Source of the DNA: Phycisphaerae bacterium
GTDB lineage: Bacteria > Planctomycetota > Phycisphaerae > UBA1845 > UTPLA1
Reading direction: 5' to 3'
Assembly (NCBI GenBank): GCA_035275405.1
Contig: DATEMU010000003.1
Location: 496,001 to 560,000 of the forward strand
DNA length: 64,000 nt
Both the position numbers and the translations under genes were made by a program. Shown here piece by piece: positions 50,780 to 59,855 of the stretch (within the stretch, counting starts at the first letter, position 1; each line of letters starts with the position of its first letter). Below the pieces are notes generated by a model, which was given only the letters and a program-made list of their open reading frames with translations, made no database searches and was not told the origin of the DNA.

Positions 50780-50807
50780 AATCCTGTCAATCCTGTCAAT
50801 CGTGTCC
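50780..50807. repeat. AATCCTGTC-type dispersed repeat
   Basis: AATCCTGTC is repeated here in tandem and also appears at 59291-59320. Further fragments that look like mobile or simple repeats, such as the TTTTCAAG units near 50600-50630, fill the same spacer. Confidence 0.55.
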
Positions 50808-50946
50808 ATTCGTCTGTGCCCATCTGCGTCATCTGCGGAACCATTTTTTCGCTCGTTCTCGCTCAATTTCGCCCCCCTCCCCCCGGGGATTCGAGTTCGA
50901 ACCTCATCCGCGCAGGGAACTCGACATAGAAGTGTGATTCGCTTTC

Positions 50947-52908
50947 TTAGCGACCGCGGGATGCTCCCGCCGCCGCCTCCAGCCTCCCCCGCACCGCAGC
51001 ATCATCCGGATTTACCGCCAGCACCCGCCGATACTGCTCCGCCGCCTCCGCCTGGCGCCCCAGCCGCATCAGGCAATCCGCGTAGTTCGTGCGAATCACC
51101 GTCGCCGACGGCGCGATCCTCAGCGCCGCCTCGTAGTGGGCCGGGGCCTCCTCGGCGCGGCCGAGCTGGATCAGAAGGCCCGCCAGGTTGTTGTGGGCGC
51201 CAGCCGAATCCGGCTGCAATCGCAGCGCCGATGCGTACGCCTCCGCCGCCTCCGCCAGCCGGCCGACCTTCGACAGCGCGTTGCCCAGGTTGTTGTGCGC
51301 CCCGGCCCAATCCGCATCCGACCGGATGGCCGCCTGGTAATGCCCAATCGCGTCCTGCGTCCGACCCTGCTCCGCCAGCAGCACGCCGAGGTTGTTGTGC
51401 GCCTCCGCATGCTCGGGTTGCAGCGCCAAGGCCCGTTCGTACTCTGCGATGGCCTCCGCCTTTCGCCCCTCCTGCGCATAGACGATCGCCAAGTTGTTGT
51501 GCGTCCGCGCGTCGCTCGGATCGAGCGCCAGTGCGTCCCGATAGTGCCCGATCGCCTCGTCCCTTTGGCCCGATTCCGCTTTTGCCACTCCCAACGCGAA
51601 GTGCGCGCGCGGATTGTTCGGCCGCTTCTCGAGGACGTCCGTCCACATTCGCACGACCGATTCATAGTCGCGGTTCCGCGCAATCGTCGCGCCTCCCAGC
51701 GCCGCCGCGACGATCAGCAGCAAGACGACCCCGACCGGCCGGTGGCCTCGCGGCGCAAACTGTCGAAGCGCGCTGTCCACGACGAAGACAACGATCGCGA
51801 TCACGGCCGCCAGCGGCAGATACATCCGATGCTCAAACGCCGCGTCCTTGATTGTCACGAAGCTCGACGTCGGCGCGAGGATCAGGAAAAACCACACTCC
51901 GAGAAACCCGATCGCCGGTCGCCGCACCGACGCCCAAAGCGTCGCGGCCAGGAGCGCGCCAATGAACAACCCTGGCCCGATCGCTTCCCGCGCGGGCGTC
52001 ACCAGCGGCCACGCATAGTCCAGGCACAATGGATCTGGCCAGAGAGACAATCGAATGTAATGCACGATCACACCGAGTTGTGTCGTAGCGTAATCGAGCG
52101 GCGTGATCCCCTTGATCCCCACCCCCGCCGTCACCGACCGCGGTCCGCCCGCGACCAGCCACGCGAGAATCAGCCATGTCGCCGCCAGGCTGGCATAAAG
52201 TCCCCAGCGCCGCCGCAGCGCCTCTCGAAACGTCCCCGCAAGAATCGCCCGGTCGTAAAGCAGCGCCACGACCGGCGCGGTCACCATGACCTCTTTCGTC
52301 GCCATCCCCAACCCGCAGGCTGCGACCGCAAGGATGAACCATCGAAGCCCCGGCTGCTCCGCATGGCGAATCACGGCGTACAAAGTGAGCAAATAGAACA
52401 ACCCCATCAGCGATTCAACGCGCTGGATGACGTAGGTCACGCTCTCCGTCTGCAACGGATGCACGACCCAGAGCAGAGCCGTGGCCGTCGCGAGTCCCGT
52501 GGCAGAGGCATGAAACCGCTGGTCCTTCAAGCAGAGCAGCGTGCGCCGCACAATTCCAAACAGAACCAGTCCCGCGCAGAGGTGGATCAACAGATTGACG
52601 ACGTGATACCCGCGAGTCGAAAGTCCGCCGGCTGCGTGGTTTAGCGCCAGCGTCAAATTCGCCACCGGCCGCCCCGCCACGGTCGTGTTCCGCGGGGGCG
52701 AGAGAACTCCGCTGAGCGGCCACCATTGGCGGATCGTGCTGTTCTCGACGATGCCATCCTGATCGTCAAAGATAAACGGCCCGCCAAGACTGTTCGCATA
52801 CACGACAATCCCCGCGAGGACGATCGCAAAGTGGCCCACCGTACGAATCGTTCGATCGCCGCGGCTCGCGCTGTCCGCCGCCTTCGATTTCTTCGCCTTT
52901 CTGCCCAT
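50947..52908 (-). CDS. Polytopic membrane protein with C-terminal TPR array
   Basis: The 653-residue protein has about ten transmembrane segments (residues 30-430) with the lumen loop FIFDDQDGIVENSTIRQWWPL and RPVANLTLALNH, like the TMTC/DUF1736 group, followed by about six or seven tetratricopeptide repeats (AHFALGVAKAESGQRDEAIGHYRDAL; AHNNLGVLLAEQGRTQDAI). The family may transfer mannose to proteins in eukaryotes; in bacteria the role is unknown. The start at 52908 lacks a Shine-Dalgarno and has a weak TATCCT six bases before it. Confidence 0.75.
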   Translation of the reverse strand: MGRKAKKSKAADSASRGDRTIRTVGHFAIVLAGIVVYANSLGGPFIFDDQDGIVENSTIRQWWPLSGVLSPPRNTTVAGRPVANLTLALNHAAGGLSTRGYHVVNLLIHLCAGLVLFGIVRRTLLCLKDQRFHASATGLATATALLWVVHPLQTESVTYVIQRVESLMGLFYLLTLYAVIRHAEQPGLRWFILAVAACGLGMATKEVMVTAPVVALLYDRAILAGTFREALRRRWGLYASLAATWLILAWLVAGGPRSVTAGVGIKGITPLDYATTQLGVIVHYIRLSLWPDPLCLDYAWPLVTPAREAIGPGLFIGALLAATLWASVRRPAIGFLGVWFFLILAPTSSFVTIKDAAFEHRMYLPLAAVIAIVVFVVDSALRQFAPRGHRPVGVVLLLIVAAALGGATIARNRDYESVVRMWTDVLEKRPNNPRAHFALGVAKAESGQRDEAIGHYRDALALDPSDARTHNNLAIVYAQEGRKAEAIAEYERALALQPEHAEAHNNLGVLLAEQGRTQDAIGHYQAAIRSDADWAGAHNNLGNALSKVGRLAEAAEAYASALRLQPDSAGAHNNLAGLLIQLGRAEEAPAHYEAALRIAPSATVIRTNYADCLMRLGRQAEAAEQYRRVLAVNPDDAAVRGRLEAAAGASRGR

Positions 52909-53069
52909 GGCGGCAGGATAGGCCCAAGCCCGCACCTCCGCCAAACATCCGCGTGCCGGTCCGGCGTGCAATCATCGGAGTCGCCGCGTTAATATTGCTT
53001 GTTGAGCAGCGTTTCTTCTAAAGACACTGCAGTATCCTTGGCTCCATCGTCTTGAGGGAGAATTGCAAT

Positions 53070-54443
53070 ATGAAGTCAAACCGCCGGGTTGCTGTCGGAC
53101 TTTGCCTCACCTCCATTGCGGTGGCGGCGTCGCCCGTTTTAGCCGGCCCAAAGTCCAAGAAAGAACCTGCCTCCGCACAGCGCCGGGAAAAAAGGGCCGA
53201 CGCCGTCGTGAAGGCCCTCGCTGCGGGCAAATATGCCGACGCCACGAAGTGGTTCGACAAGACATTGAAGGGCGCCTTGCCCGCGGCGAAGCTCGAGGAG
53301 ATTTGGAAATCCCTCGAGACGCAATGTGGTTCGTTCAAATCGTTCGGTCCACAGCACGCCCGGAAGGACGGCGGCAATAACGCGATCTCTGTTCCCGCCG
53401 AATTCGACAAAGCCAAACTGCAGCTGCAACTCGTTTTCGACAAATCCGACAAGATCACCGGCTTCTGGATCAAACCCGCCGAAGGCGCCGACCTCTCGCC
53501 CAAGCCCTCCGCGCCACCGCCGTATGACGAACCCGGCATGTATACGGAAACGGCCGTCGAATTCGGGAAAAGCCCGTGGACGATCAACGGCAAGCTGACG
53601 GTCCCGCGCATGCGGGTCCTCTGCCCCGTCGTCGTTCTGGTCCACGGCTCCGGCCCGCACGATGAGGATGAAACCATCGGCCCCAACAAGGTCTTTCGCG
53701 ATTTGGCGTACGGTCTTTCGTCGAACGGCGTCGCCGTCCTCCGCTACCACAAGCGCACCCACGCACACAAGGCGGAACTGGCCAAGACCGGTAAAATCAC
53801 CGTACGCGAAGAGGTGATCGACGACGCGCTGGCGGCGCTGAAGTTTGTACGGACACAATCAAACGTCGACACGTCGCGTGTCTATCTGCTCGGCCATAGC
53901 CTCGGCGCGACTCTTGCGCCGCAGATTGCGACCGACGACAAGAAACTCGGAGGAGTCGTCCTTCTTTCCGGCACGTCGCGAAACTTTTATGACGTCATTC
54001 TCGGTCAGCTTTCGTATCTTGCCTCGCTTCCCGGACCCGATCAGGAAGTCACGAGGAAATTGTTCGAGGAAAATCGAAAAAAAATCGCCCTCACTCGATT
54101 CGGGAAGGCGCAGCCGGGAACCGATCTGCTTGGCGCACCGATAGGCTATTGGGATGACCTGAACAAATACGCGCAAAAAGCCGTCCCGCAGGCGGCGGCG
54201 CTGGATTGCCGCATCCTCGTCTGCGGCGGGGGCCGAGATCACCAGATCACGAAGGAGGACTTTGAGATCTACCGAAAGGGCCTGGGAAGCAGGAAAAACG
54301 TCACGTTCAAATGGTACGACGACCTGAACCACCTCTACATGACCGGCAAAGGCATGTCCACGCCGGCGGAATACGAAAAGGCCGGTTACGTCGACAAGAA
54401 AGTGATTGATGATTTGGCGGAGTGGATTCGCGAGGGTTCTTGA
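53070..54443 (+). CDS. Secreted alpha/beta hydrolase with N-terminal DUF3887-like domain
   Basis: The 457-residue protein has a signal peptide (VGLCLTSIAVAASPVLA), a DUF3887-type domain (about residues 42-150: ADAVVKALAAGKYADATKWFDKTL) and an alpha/beta hydrolase with nucleophile Ser in LLGHSLGAT, Asp in GGGRDHQ and His in DDLNHLYM. It probably hydrolyses an ester outside the cytoplasm. GGGAGA precedes the ATG at 53070; an in-frame ATG at 53052 is less favoured. Confidence 0.85.
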   Translation: MKSNRRVAVGLCLTSIAVAASPVLAGPKSKKEPASAQRREKRADAVVKALAAGKYADATKWFDKTLKGALPAAKLEEIWKSLETQCGSFKSFGPQHARKDGGNNAISVPAEFDKAKLQLQLVFDKSDKITGFWIKPAEGADLSPKPSAPPPYDEPGMYTETAVEFGKSPWTINGKLTVPRMRVLCPVVVLVHGSGPHDEDETIGPNKVFRDLAYGLSSNGVAVLRYHKRTHAHKAELAKTGKITVREEVIDDALAALKFVRTQSNVDTSRVYLLGHSLGATLAPQIATDDKKLGGVVLLSGTSRNFYDVILGQLSYLASLPGPDQEVTRKLFEENRKKIALTRFGKAQPGTDLLGAPIGYWDDLNKYAQKAVPQAAALDCRILVCGGGRDHQITKEDFEIYRKGLGSRKNVTFKWYDDLNHLYMTGKGMSTPAEYEKAGYVDKKVIDDLAEWIREGS

Positions 54444-54454
54444 GACCATCGGGC

Positions 54455-56197
54455 TTAATTCGAAATCAATAAGATCGGCTCAAACCGCTCCACATCGATC
54501 AGCCCCAGATTCGTCAGCTTCAACTTCCCGATCACCGACAGACTCAGGAACGACAGAGCCATGAACGGCTGCTCCAGCCGGCAGCCCAATTGCCGCGCCG
54601 CGGCGCACACCTCGCGCAGCTTGTCGGCCACCGCCTCCGCCGGCTCATCGCTGACCAACCCTGCGATCGGAAGCGGCACTTCGGCCACCACGTTCCCGTC
54701 CGCCGCGACGACGAGGCCGCCGCGCATCTTCACCAGCCGCACGGCCGCCGCCATCATGTCCTCATCCGACATGCCGACCACGATGATGTTGTGCGCGTCG
54801 TGGGCCACCGACGAAGCCATTGCTCCGCGCTGCAGATTGAATCCGCGGACAAATCCCCGTCCAATCTCTCCGCTCGCCCGATGGCGCTCGATGACCACCA
54901 GCTTGGCCAGGTCCCGCGACGCATCGGCCACCAGCTGGCCATCGCGCACCGCCGCCGATTCGACGCTTCGCTCCGTGTCGATGCGGTTCTCCAAGACGTG
55001 GATGACGTGGATCTTCGGCGGCGATTGCGAAGTCGCCCCCGGCGGCGCCGCCACGACAAAGTCCTTCGGCTCGATCCAATGTACGTCTACGCTGCTCCGC
55101 AGCGCCGCCCGCCCGGTTGCGGTGGGGCGGTCCACCACGCACCGTCCATCCTCCGCCACGAGCCGACCGCGATGATAGGTTTCCACGACGCGGCAGCTTT
55201 TCAGATCCTCCAGGACCGCCAAATCCGCGCGATAACCCGGCAGGATTGCGCCGGCCTGCCGCAGTCCGAAGTACCGCGCTGCGTTGAATCCGGCCAGTTT
55301 CACCGCCAGGATCGGATCGAGCCCGCCCGCGATCGCAGTCCGCACCATGTAATCGATTTGCCCCTCCTCAAGCAGATCGCGCACGTCCTTGTCGTCTGTG
55401 CAAAACATGAAACGGTCGGCCGTTTCCGGTTTCACCAGCGACAACAGCGCCGCCAGGTTTCGCGTCTGCGAGCCTTCGCGGATCATGATGCACAGCCCGC
55501 GGCGCAGCTTCTCCGCCGCCTCCTCGGCGCGGGTGCATTCGTGATCGCTCATGATCCCCGCCGCCGCATACGCGGTCAGCGCCGCACCCTTCACGGCGGG
55601 GGCGTGCCCGTCGATGACGCGCTCCTTGCAGATCGCCAGCTTCGCAAGCACCTCCGCGTCGCCTTCAATCACGCCGGGGTAGTTCATCATCTCCGCCAGC
55701 CCCAGCACCCACGGATTCGACAGAAACGGCGCGAGATCCTCCGACGTAAGCTGTGCCCCTGCGGTCTCCAGCGGACTCGCCGGCACGCACGAGCTGAGCA
55801 TCACATAGACATCGATTGGCGCGTACTTCGCCTCCCGAAGAACATACGAGATGCCCTCCGCCCCCATGACGTTGGCGAACTCGTGCGGGTCGGCCACGAC
55901 CGCCGTCGTCCCATGGGCCGTCACCACTTGCGCGAACTCCGGCACGGCCAGGAGCGACGATTCGATGTGGACATGGGCGTCGATAAACCCCGGAGCGACA
56001 TAGCGTCCCGCCAAATCGATGGTCTTGGTCGCTTGATAATCCCCGATTCCGGCGATTCGCTCGCCTACAATGGCGATGTCGCCTTCCTGTATTTCGTGGG
56101 ATACGACATTGACGATTTTGGAGTTCTTGAGGACTAAATCGGCCGGCCGGCGGCCCGCGGCGACATCGATAAGTTGACGTAAGTGGTTATCGGACAC
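54455..56197 (-). CDS. ade: Adenine deaminase
   Basis: The 580-residue protein matches adenine deaminase through its length: GRYVAPGFIDAHVHIESSLL with the metal HxH, TTAVVADPHEFANVMG, DGHAPAVKG, SDHECT, FCTDDKD, and the C-terminal VAHDAHNIIVVGMSDEDM block. It converts adenine to hypoxanthine and ammonia. The GTG at 56197 has AGAGG upstream and is preferred over the frame to 56260. TATAAT on this strand at 56222-56227 is its likely -10. It is divergent from rpsP. Confidence 0.92.
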   Translation of the reverse strand: MSDNHLRQLIDVAAGRRPADLVLKNSKIVNVVSHEIQEGDIAIVGERIAGIGDYQATKTIDLAGRYVAPGFIDAHVHIESSLLAVPEFAQVVTAHGTTAVVADPHEFANVMGAEGISYVLREAKYAPIDVYVMLSSCVPASPLETAGAQLTSEDLAPFLSNPWVLGLAEMMNYPGVIEGDAEVLAKLAICKERVIDGHAPAVKGAALTAYAAAGIMSDHECTRAEEAAEKLRRGLCIMIREGSQTRNLAALLSLVKPETADRFMFCTDDKDVRDLLEEGQIDYMVRTAIAGGLDPILAVKLAGFNAARYFGLRQAGAILPGYRADLAVLEDLKSCRVVETYHRGRLVAEDGRCVVDRPTATGRAALRSSVDVHWIEPKDFVVAAPPGATSQSPPKIHVIHVLENRIDTERSVESAAVRDGQLVADASRDLAKLVVIERHRASGEIGRGFVRGFNLQRGAMASSVAHDAHNIIVVGMSDEDMMAAAVRLVKMRGGLVVAADGNVVAEVPLPIAGLVSDEPAEAVADKLREVCAAARQLGCRLEQPFMALSFLSLSVIGKLKLTNLGLIDVERFEPILLISN

Positions 56198-56221
56198 GGA
56201 CGTAACCTCTGTTAGGGCGGT

Positions 56222-56227
56222 ATTATA
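56222..56227 (-). promoter_or_regulatory. -10 element of adenine deaminase
   Basis: On the - strand TATAAT is perfect. The -35 is weak. RNA would start near 56215 and the GTG is at 56197. Confidence 0.5.
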
Positions 56228-56278
56228 CCGCGACGGGACGATCCAATGACAGACGTCCAAAGCACGCCAAACTACGGG

Positions 56279-56306
56279 TTGCCGAACCCCGGCTTTGTGG
56301 TATCAT
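56279..56306 (+). promoter_or_regulatory. Sigma-70 promoter of rpsP
   Basis: TTGCCG at 56279-56284 and TATCAT at 56301-56306 are 16 bases apart. RNA would begin near 56313, giving a leader of about 45 bases. Confidence 0.6.
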
Positions 56307-56357
56307 TCGGAGTTCTTCGCTGTTTGGAAGGCGATGTAGTATCAATCTGAGGCACCC

Positions 56358-56618
56358 ATGGCAGTCACCCTGAGACTCGTTCGACTCGGCCGCCGCAATC
56401 GGTCATTCTTTCGTCTTCGCGCATCGGATCGCCGCGATCCGACCGGCGGTCGGTTCCTGGAAGAATTGGGATTCGTCGATCCCATCCAAAAAGATCAAAG
56501 CAAACAGGTCGTTCTGAAAAAGGAGCGTATCGAACATTGGCTAAAAAACGGAGCCACGGCGTCCGACACCGTACGGACCCTGCTCAAAAAGCACGGCATC
56601 GGCACGCAGCGCGCGTGA
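56358..56618 (+). CDS. rpsP: 30S ribosomal protein S16
   Basis: The 86-residue protein matches S16 (MAVTLRLVRLGRRNRSFFRL; DRRDPTGGRFLEELGFVDP; RIEHWLKNGATASDTVRTLL). It binds 16S rRNA in 30S assembly. In many bacteria rimM and trmD follow; here trmD follows directly, so rimM is missing from the operon. Confidence 0.95.
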   Translation: MAVTLRLVRLGRRNRSFFRLRASDRRDPTGGRFLEELGFVDPIQKDQSKQVVLKKERIEHWLKNGATASDTVRTLLKKHGIGTQRA

Positions 56619-56631
56619 GTTAGCCGGGTGG

Positions 56632-56651
56632 CACGGGCGTCTCCGCCCGTG
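56632..56651. repeat. Palindrome between rpsP and trmD
   Basis: CACGGGCG at 56632-56639 pairs with CGCCCGTG at 56644-56651 around TCTC. It belongs to a class of scattered short palindromes and sits in the 87-base gap where rimM would be expected. Confidence 0.7.
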
Positions 56652-56705
56652 AATCCCTTTCGGTTCGCTCCGTCGCACGGCCGATCGCCACCGGCAGGTT
56701 TCGCC

Positions 56706-57467
56706 ATGCGGATCGACGTGCTGACACTTTTCCCGGAGGCCTGCGAGCCCTTCTTTGAGGCGAGCGTCCTTGGCCGGGCCCGACGATCGGGCCGAGTGAC
56801 GATTACCTGTCACAACATCCGGGACTTCACCACCGACCCCCATCGAAAGGTCGACGATCGACCCTTCGGCGGCGGACCCGGGATGGTCATGATGTGTCAG
56901 CCGGTCATCGACGCGGTCGAGGCCGTAGAAAAATTAGCGGAGTCGCCCGCGACACGCGTCTTGCTGACGCCGCAGGGAATGCGGCTCGATCAACGAATCG
57001 TTGAGGAGTTGTCGACGCGGTCGCGGTTATTACTCGTTGCCGGCCATTACGAAGGCTTCGACGAGCGAATTCGAGAGTTGCTGTCGCCGATGGAGATTTC
57101 CGTCGGGGACTACGTGCTGTCCGGCGGCGAAGCGGCGGCGATGGTGGTCGTGGACGCCGTCGTGCGGCTGTTGCCGGGAGTGCTCGGCGACGAGACCTCG
57201 ATTGAGGAAGAGTCGTTTTCGACGCAGCCGCTGGCTGCGGAAAACGGCGCAGGCCGCGCAGAACTTGCGGCGTACCTGGAGTACCCGCAATACACCCGCC
57301 CGCGGGTGTATCGAGAGAAGGAAGTCCCGGAGATCCTCCTCAGCGGCGATCACGCCCGTATCCGGGCGTGGCGCGCCGACGAGGCCCTCCGTCGAACAGT
57401 GGAGAGACGCCCGGATTTGGTGGCGAATCGGTTGACGAAGACGGACACCCCGGAATGCCGACATTGA
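56706..57467 (+). CDS. trmD: tRNA (guanine-N1)-methyltransferase TrmD
   Basis: The 253-residue protein has the trefoil-knot motifs of TrmD: MRIDVLTLFPEACEPFFEASVLGRA, DDRPFGGGPGMVMM, VAGHYEGFDERI, ISVGDYVLSGGEAAAMVVVDAVVRLLPGVLG. It methylates G37 of tRNAs. A frame open to 56628 upstream covers the palindrome and is not used. L19 follows 19 bases later. Confidence 0.95.
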   Translation: MRIDVLTLFPEACEPFFEASVLGRARRSGRVTITCHNIRDFTTDPHRKVDDRPFGGGPGMVMMCQPVIDAVEAVEKLAESPATRVLLTPQGMRLDQRIVEELSTRSRLLLVAGHYEGFDERIRELLSPMEISVGDYVLSGGEAAAMVVVDAVVRLLPGVLGDETSIEEESFSTQPLAAENGAGRAELAAYLEYPQYTRPRVYREKEVPEILLSGDHARIRAWRADEALRRTVERRPDLVANRLTKTDTPECRH

Positions 57468-57486
57468 GAAGGTCAGGAGACGTATC

Positions 57487-57930
57487 ATGCGAAACAGATT
57501 CATTGACAGCATCGAAAAGGGCCGGCTCCGCAAGGAACCTTTGGCCTTCGACATCGGCGATACCGTCTCCGTCGGCGTGCGGATCATTGAAGGTTCGAAG
57601 GAACGCGTGCAGCCCTACGTCGGCGTCGTCATCGGACGACAGGGCCGGGGCATGAACGAGACCTTTACCGTCCGGCGCATCGTCAACAATGAAGGCGTTG
57701 AACGGATCTTTCCGATCCAGTCGCCGCGCATCGTGGCGGTCGAAGTGATTCGCCACGGCAAGGTCCGCCGCAGCAAGCTCTACTACCTCCGCGACCGCGT
57801 CGGCAAATCCCGCAAGCTCCGCGAACGCCGCGGCGGCGAGCGCGCCGAAGAAGCCTCCGGCGCCGCCGAAACCCCCGGCGTCCCTACAGAGAAAATCCCC
57901 CGCGGCGCGCAAGTCGCCGTGCCGGTCTGA
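57487..57930 (+). CDS. rplS: 50S ribosomal protein L19
   Basis: The first about 115 residues are L19 (IGDTVSVGVRIIEGSKERVQPYVGVVIGRQGRG; GVERIFPIQSPRI; RRSKLYYLRDRVGKSRKLRER). The last 30 residues are an Ala/Glu/Pro-rich extension beyond the usual length. It is the third gene of the rpsP operon. Confidence 0.95.
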   Translation: MRNRFIDSIEKGRLRKEPLAFDIGDTVSVGVRIIEGSKERVQPYVGVVIGRQGRGMNETFTVRRIVNNEGVERIFPIQSPRIVAVEVIRHGKVRRSKLYYLRDRVGKSRKLRERRGGERAEEASGAAETPGVPTEKIPRGAQVAVPV

Positions 57931-57958
57931 TCCCCCATCGGGCCAGGCCCCGCCGTAG

Positions 57959-59113
57959 TCAGTCGTCGTAATCGATCAACCGGCCACTTTCATCGAATCG
58001 CAATTCGATGGTCTCGCTTTTTGACTTCGCTTTTCTAACGCCCCGTCCGTGTTTCTCTTTATACTTCCACTTTACCCAGTGCATCTCGACTTCGGCCTCA
58101 AGTTCCCCGGTTTCTTCGTCAAAGTCCTCGTGCGTTACCTCGGCAACGACCTCGTTTTCAATAGGATCGAGGCCTTCAGCACGACAAAATAGATCTACGG
58201 CGATCTCCGCTAACTTATCGCTTTCAGGAGCCGGGGGGTACGCCGCTTCTGGATCCAGGTGGCGCGGCTCAACGACGGTGGTCCGGCCCGGTGGATTCGG
58301 AGGACCGGAAAACGAAGGTTCCACACGATAAGGATGCCCTTGCGGTGAATCCGAATACTCTCGCGGGGGTTCGGCGGGCGCGGAGGGGCGATCTTGAAAT
58401 TGCGGCCTGGGCGCCTCGACCCGCCCTGCACTCGGCGGTCGCTGTGACGGCTGCGCCCTCGATCGCTTGTCAGGTTGCGACGGCGGCTTGGCGGCACTTC
58501 CAGCGATCTCAATAAAAGGCCGGATCGTCGAATCCTCCGGATTGGCGGCGATGTAATCAAGAAGCGTTTGAGCGCCCGCTGCGCGATCGCCGCTGAAATA
58601 CCGCACAAAGCCCAGAAGGAAGTACATTCGCGAACTCTTGGAGTGAAGCTGGGTGATTTGCTCCAGGTTCGCGAGTTGTTTCTCGATAATGCCAATCTCA
58701 CCAAATAGTCCGCGCATATCCAGCGGAGTCGCGGCCAGGTCCGGGGCGATCTTCATGACTTCGCGAGCCGTCGTCGCCGCATTCTCGAAATCGCCGAGGG
58801 CAAATTCGCTGAATGACTTCGATAAGCGGCTTCGTGGATCATGCGGGTTGAGCGACGCGGCACTGGCAAAGTACTCACGAGCCTTTGCATAATGGCCATC
58901 CAGAAGCGCCTTCTCGCCCTGATCGAGAAGCCCCTCTGCATCCGAGGCCGTGTCCTCTGGAATGGGGCCGACACGGTCAGGACTCGATCGTGGCCCCTCG
59001 AATTTTTCCCCCGGCTCACCCCCAGCCCCAGTCACCGGAGGTGCCGCCGCCAAAACTGCGAGCAGTGCAATGGATCTGTACAGCGGGAATAAGTAACGAT
59101 CTGAAAGTATCAT
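57959..59113 (-). CDS. TPR-containing secreted protein
   Basis: The 384-residue protein has a signal sequence (RSIALLAVLAAAPPVTGAG), TPR-like helices at about residues 58-190 (AEGLLDQGEKALLDGHYAKAREYFASAA), a long Pro-rich linker (residues 208-290) and a C-terminal alpha-beta region with MHWVKWKYKEKHGRGVRK. Function unknown. GGAG eight bases before the ATG supports the start. It ends convergently, 28 bases after rplS. Confidence 0.65.
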   Translation of the reverse strand: MILSDRYLFPLYRSIALLAVLAAAPPVTGAGGEPGEKFEGPRSSPDRVGPIPEDTASDAEGLLDQGEKALLDGHYAKAREYFASAASLNPHDPRSRLSKSFSEFALGDFENAATTAREVMKIAPDLAATPLDMRGLFGEIGIIEKQLANLEQITQLHSKSSRMYFLLGFVRYFSGDRAAGAQTLLDYIAANPEDSTIRPFIEIAGSAAKPPSQPDKRSRAQPSQRPPSAGRVEAPRPQFQDRPSAPAEPPREYSDSPQGHPYRVEPSFSGPPNPPGRTTVVEPRHLDPEAAYPPAPESDKLAEIAVDLFCRAEGLDPIENEVVAEVTHEDFDEETGELEAEVEMHWVKWKYKEKHGRGVRKAKSKSETIELRFDESGRLIDYDD

Positions 59114-59290
59114 CTCTGCAACTCCGATCGGTGGTTGGAGGTTTCGCCGACGGACATTTGGAGGCGGTGGGAGTTATAGCCGACCGTCCCCCCTATATGA
59201 TAGCCCAGACCTTTCGTGTCATGCCGAAAAGAAAGTGCATCTGACTCGCGATGTTCGGTCATGCAGGCGTATGACTTCCGCGCATTTCCA

Positions 59291-59320
59291 AATTCTGTCA
59301 ATCCTGTAATCCTGTCAGTC
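59291..59320. repeat. AATCCTGTC-type dispersed repeat
   Basis: AATTCTGTC, AATCCTGTA and ATCCTGTCA follow one another, the same unit as at 50780-50807. It lies in the 329-base gap 59114-59442, where I find no gene. Confidence 0.6.
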
Positions 59321-59442
59321 TAGAAGAAGCCAGAATCCCCTCCGCTTGGCCTGCCGGCGTTGTAGCATCAGGCGCTCGGGGCTGTTTGAAAATGGCCTGA
59401 GTCACTCGACACGATTCGTGGCCCAGGCCAAAATCTCGTCTC

Positions 59443-59814
59443 ATGCGTACCGCCACCCAACAACTCGGTCAGGCCGGCGAAAAAATCGCCCGGCGCTTCC
59501 TGAAGAAGAACGGTTTCCGCGTCCTCGCCGCCAACTACGAGTGCGCCGCGGGCGAGATCGACCTCATCGGTTTTCGCGAAGGCTGCATCGTCTTCTTCGA
59601 GGTCAAGAGCCGCGCCTCCGACGCCGCCGCTCCGCCGGAAGAAAACATTACGCCCGCCAAGCGTCGGCAGATGGAAAAGACTGCCCGCTACTGGCTCGCC
59701 GCCCACCGCCATCCCGATTGTGCGTACCGTTTCGATGCGATCAGCGTGGTCATTCCGCCCGAGGGCGAGCCAACGGTCCGGCACATCATCGAAGCCTTCA
59801 CGCCCTCGCGGTAG
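59443..59814 (+). CDS. yraN: YraN family (UPF0102) nuclease-like protein
   Basis: The 123-residue protein matches YraN: QQLGQAGEKIARRFLKKNGFRVLAANYECAAGEIDLIG, then VFFEVKSR, the residues of a PD-(D/E)xK fold, and KRRQMEKTARYWL. A DNA role is assumed for the family. TatD, another metal-dependent nuclease, follows 41 bases later. Confidence 0.92.
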   Translation: MRTATQQLGQAGEKIARRFLKKNGFRVLAANYECAAGEIDLIGFREGCIVFFEVKSRASDAAAPPEENITPAKRRQMEKTARYWLAAHRHPDCAYRFDAISVVIPPEGEPTVRHIIEAFTPSR

Positions 59815-59855
59815 AATGGCGTGGTGGCGATTCTCACCGGTCCTTGGCGGCGCGC

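Noticed and set aside
50342-50929. + strand frame of 195 codons
   Set aside because: Made of CCCCAAG and other simple repeats, with no ribosome site or domain.
51136-52644. Long + strand frame of 502 codons
   Set aside because: Antisense to the TPR membrane protein; basic low-complexity translation.
56629-56645. TGGCACGGGCGTCTCC as a sigma-54 element before trmD
   Set aside because: The GC box is missing at the ten-base distance; the match comes from the palindromic repeat.
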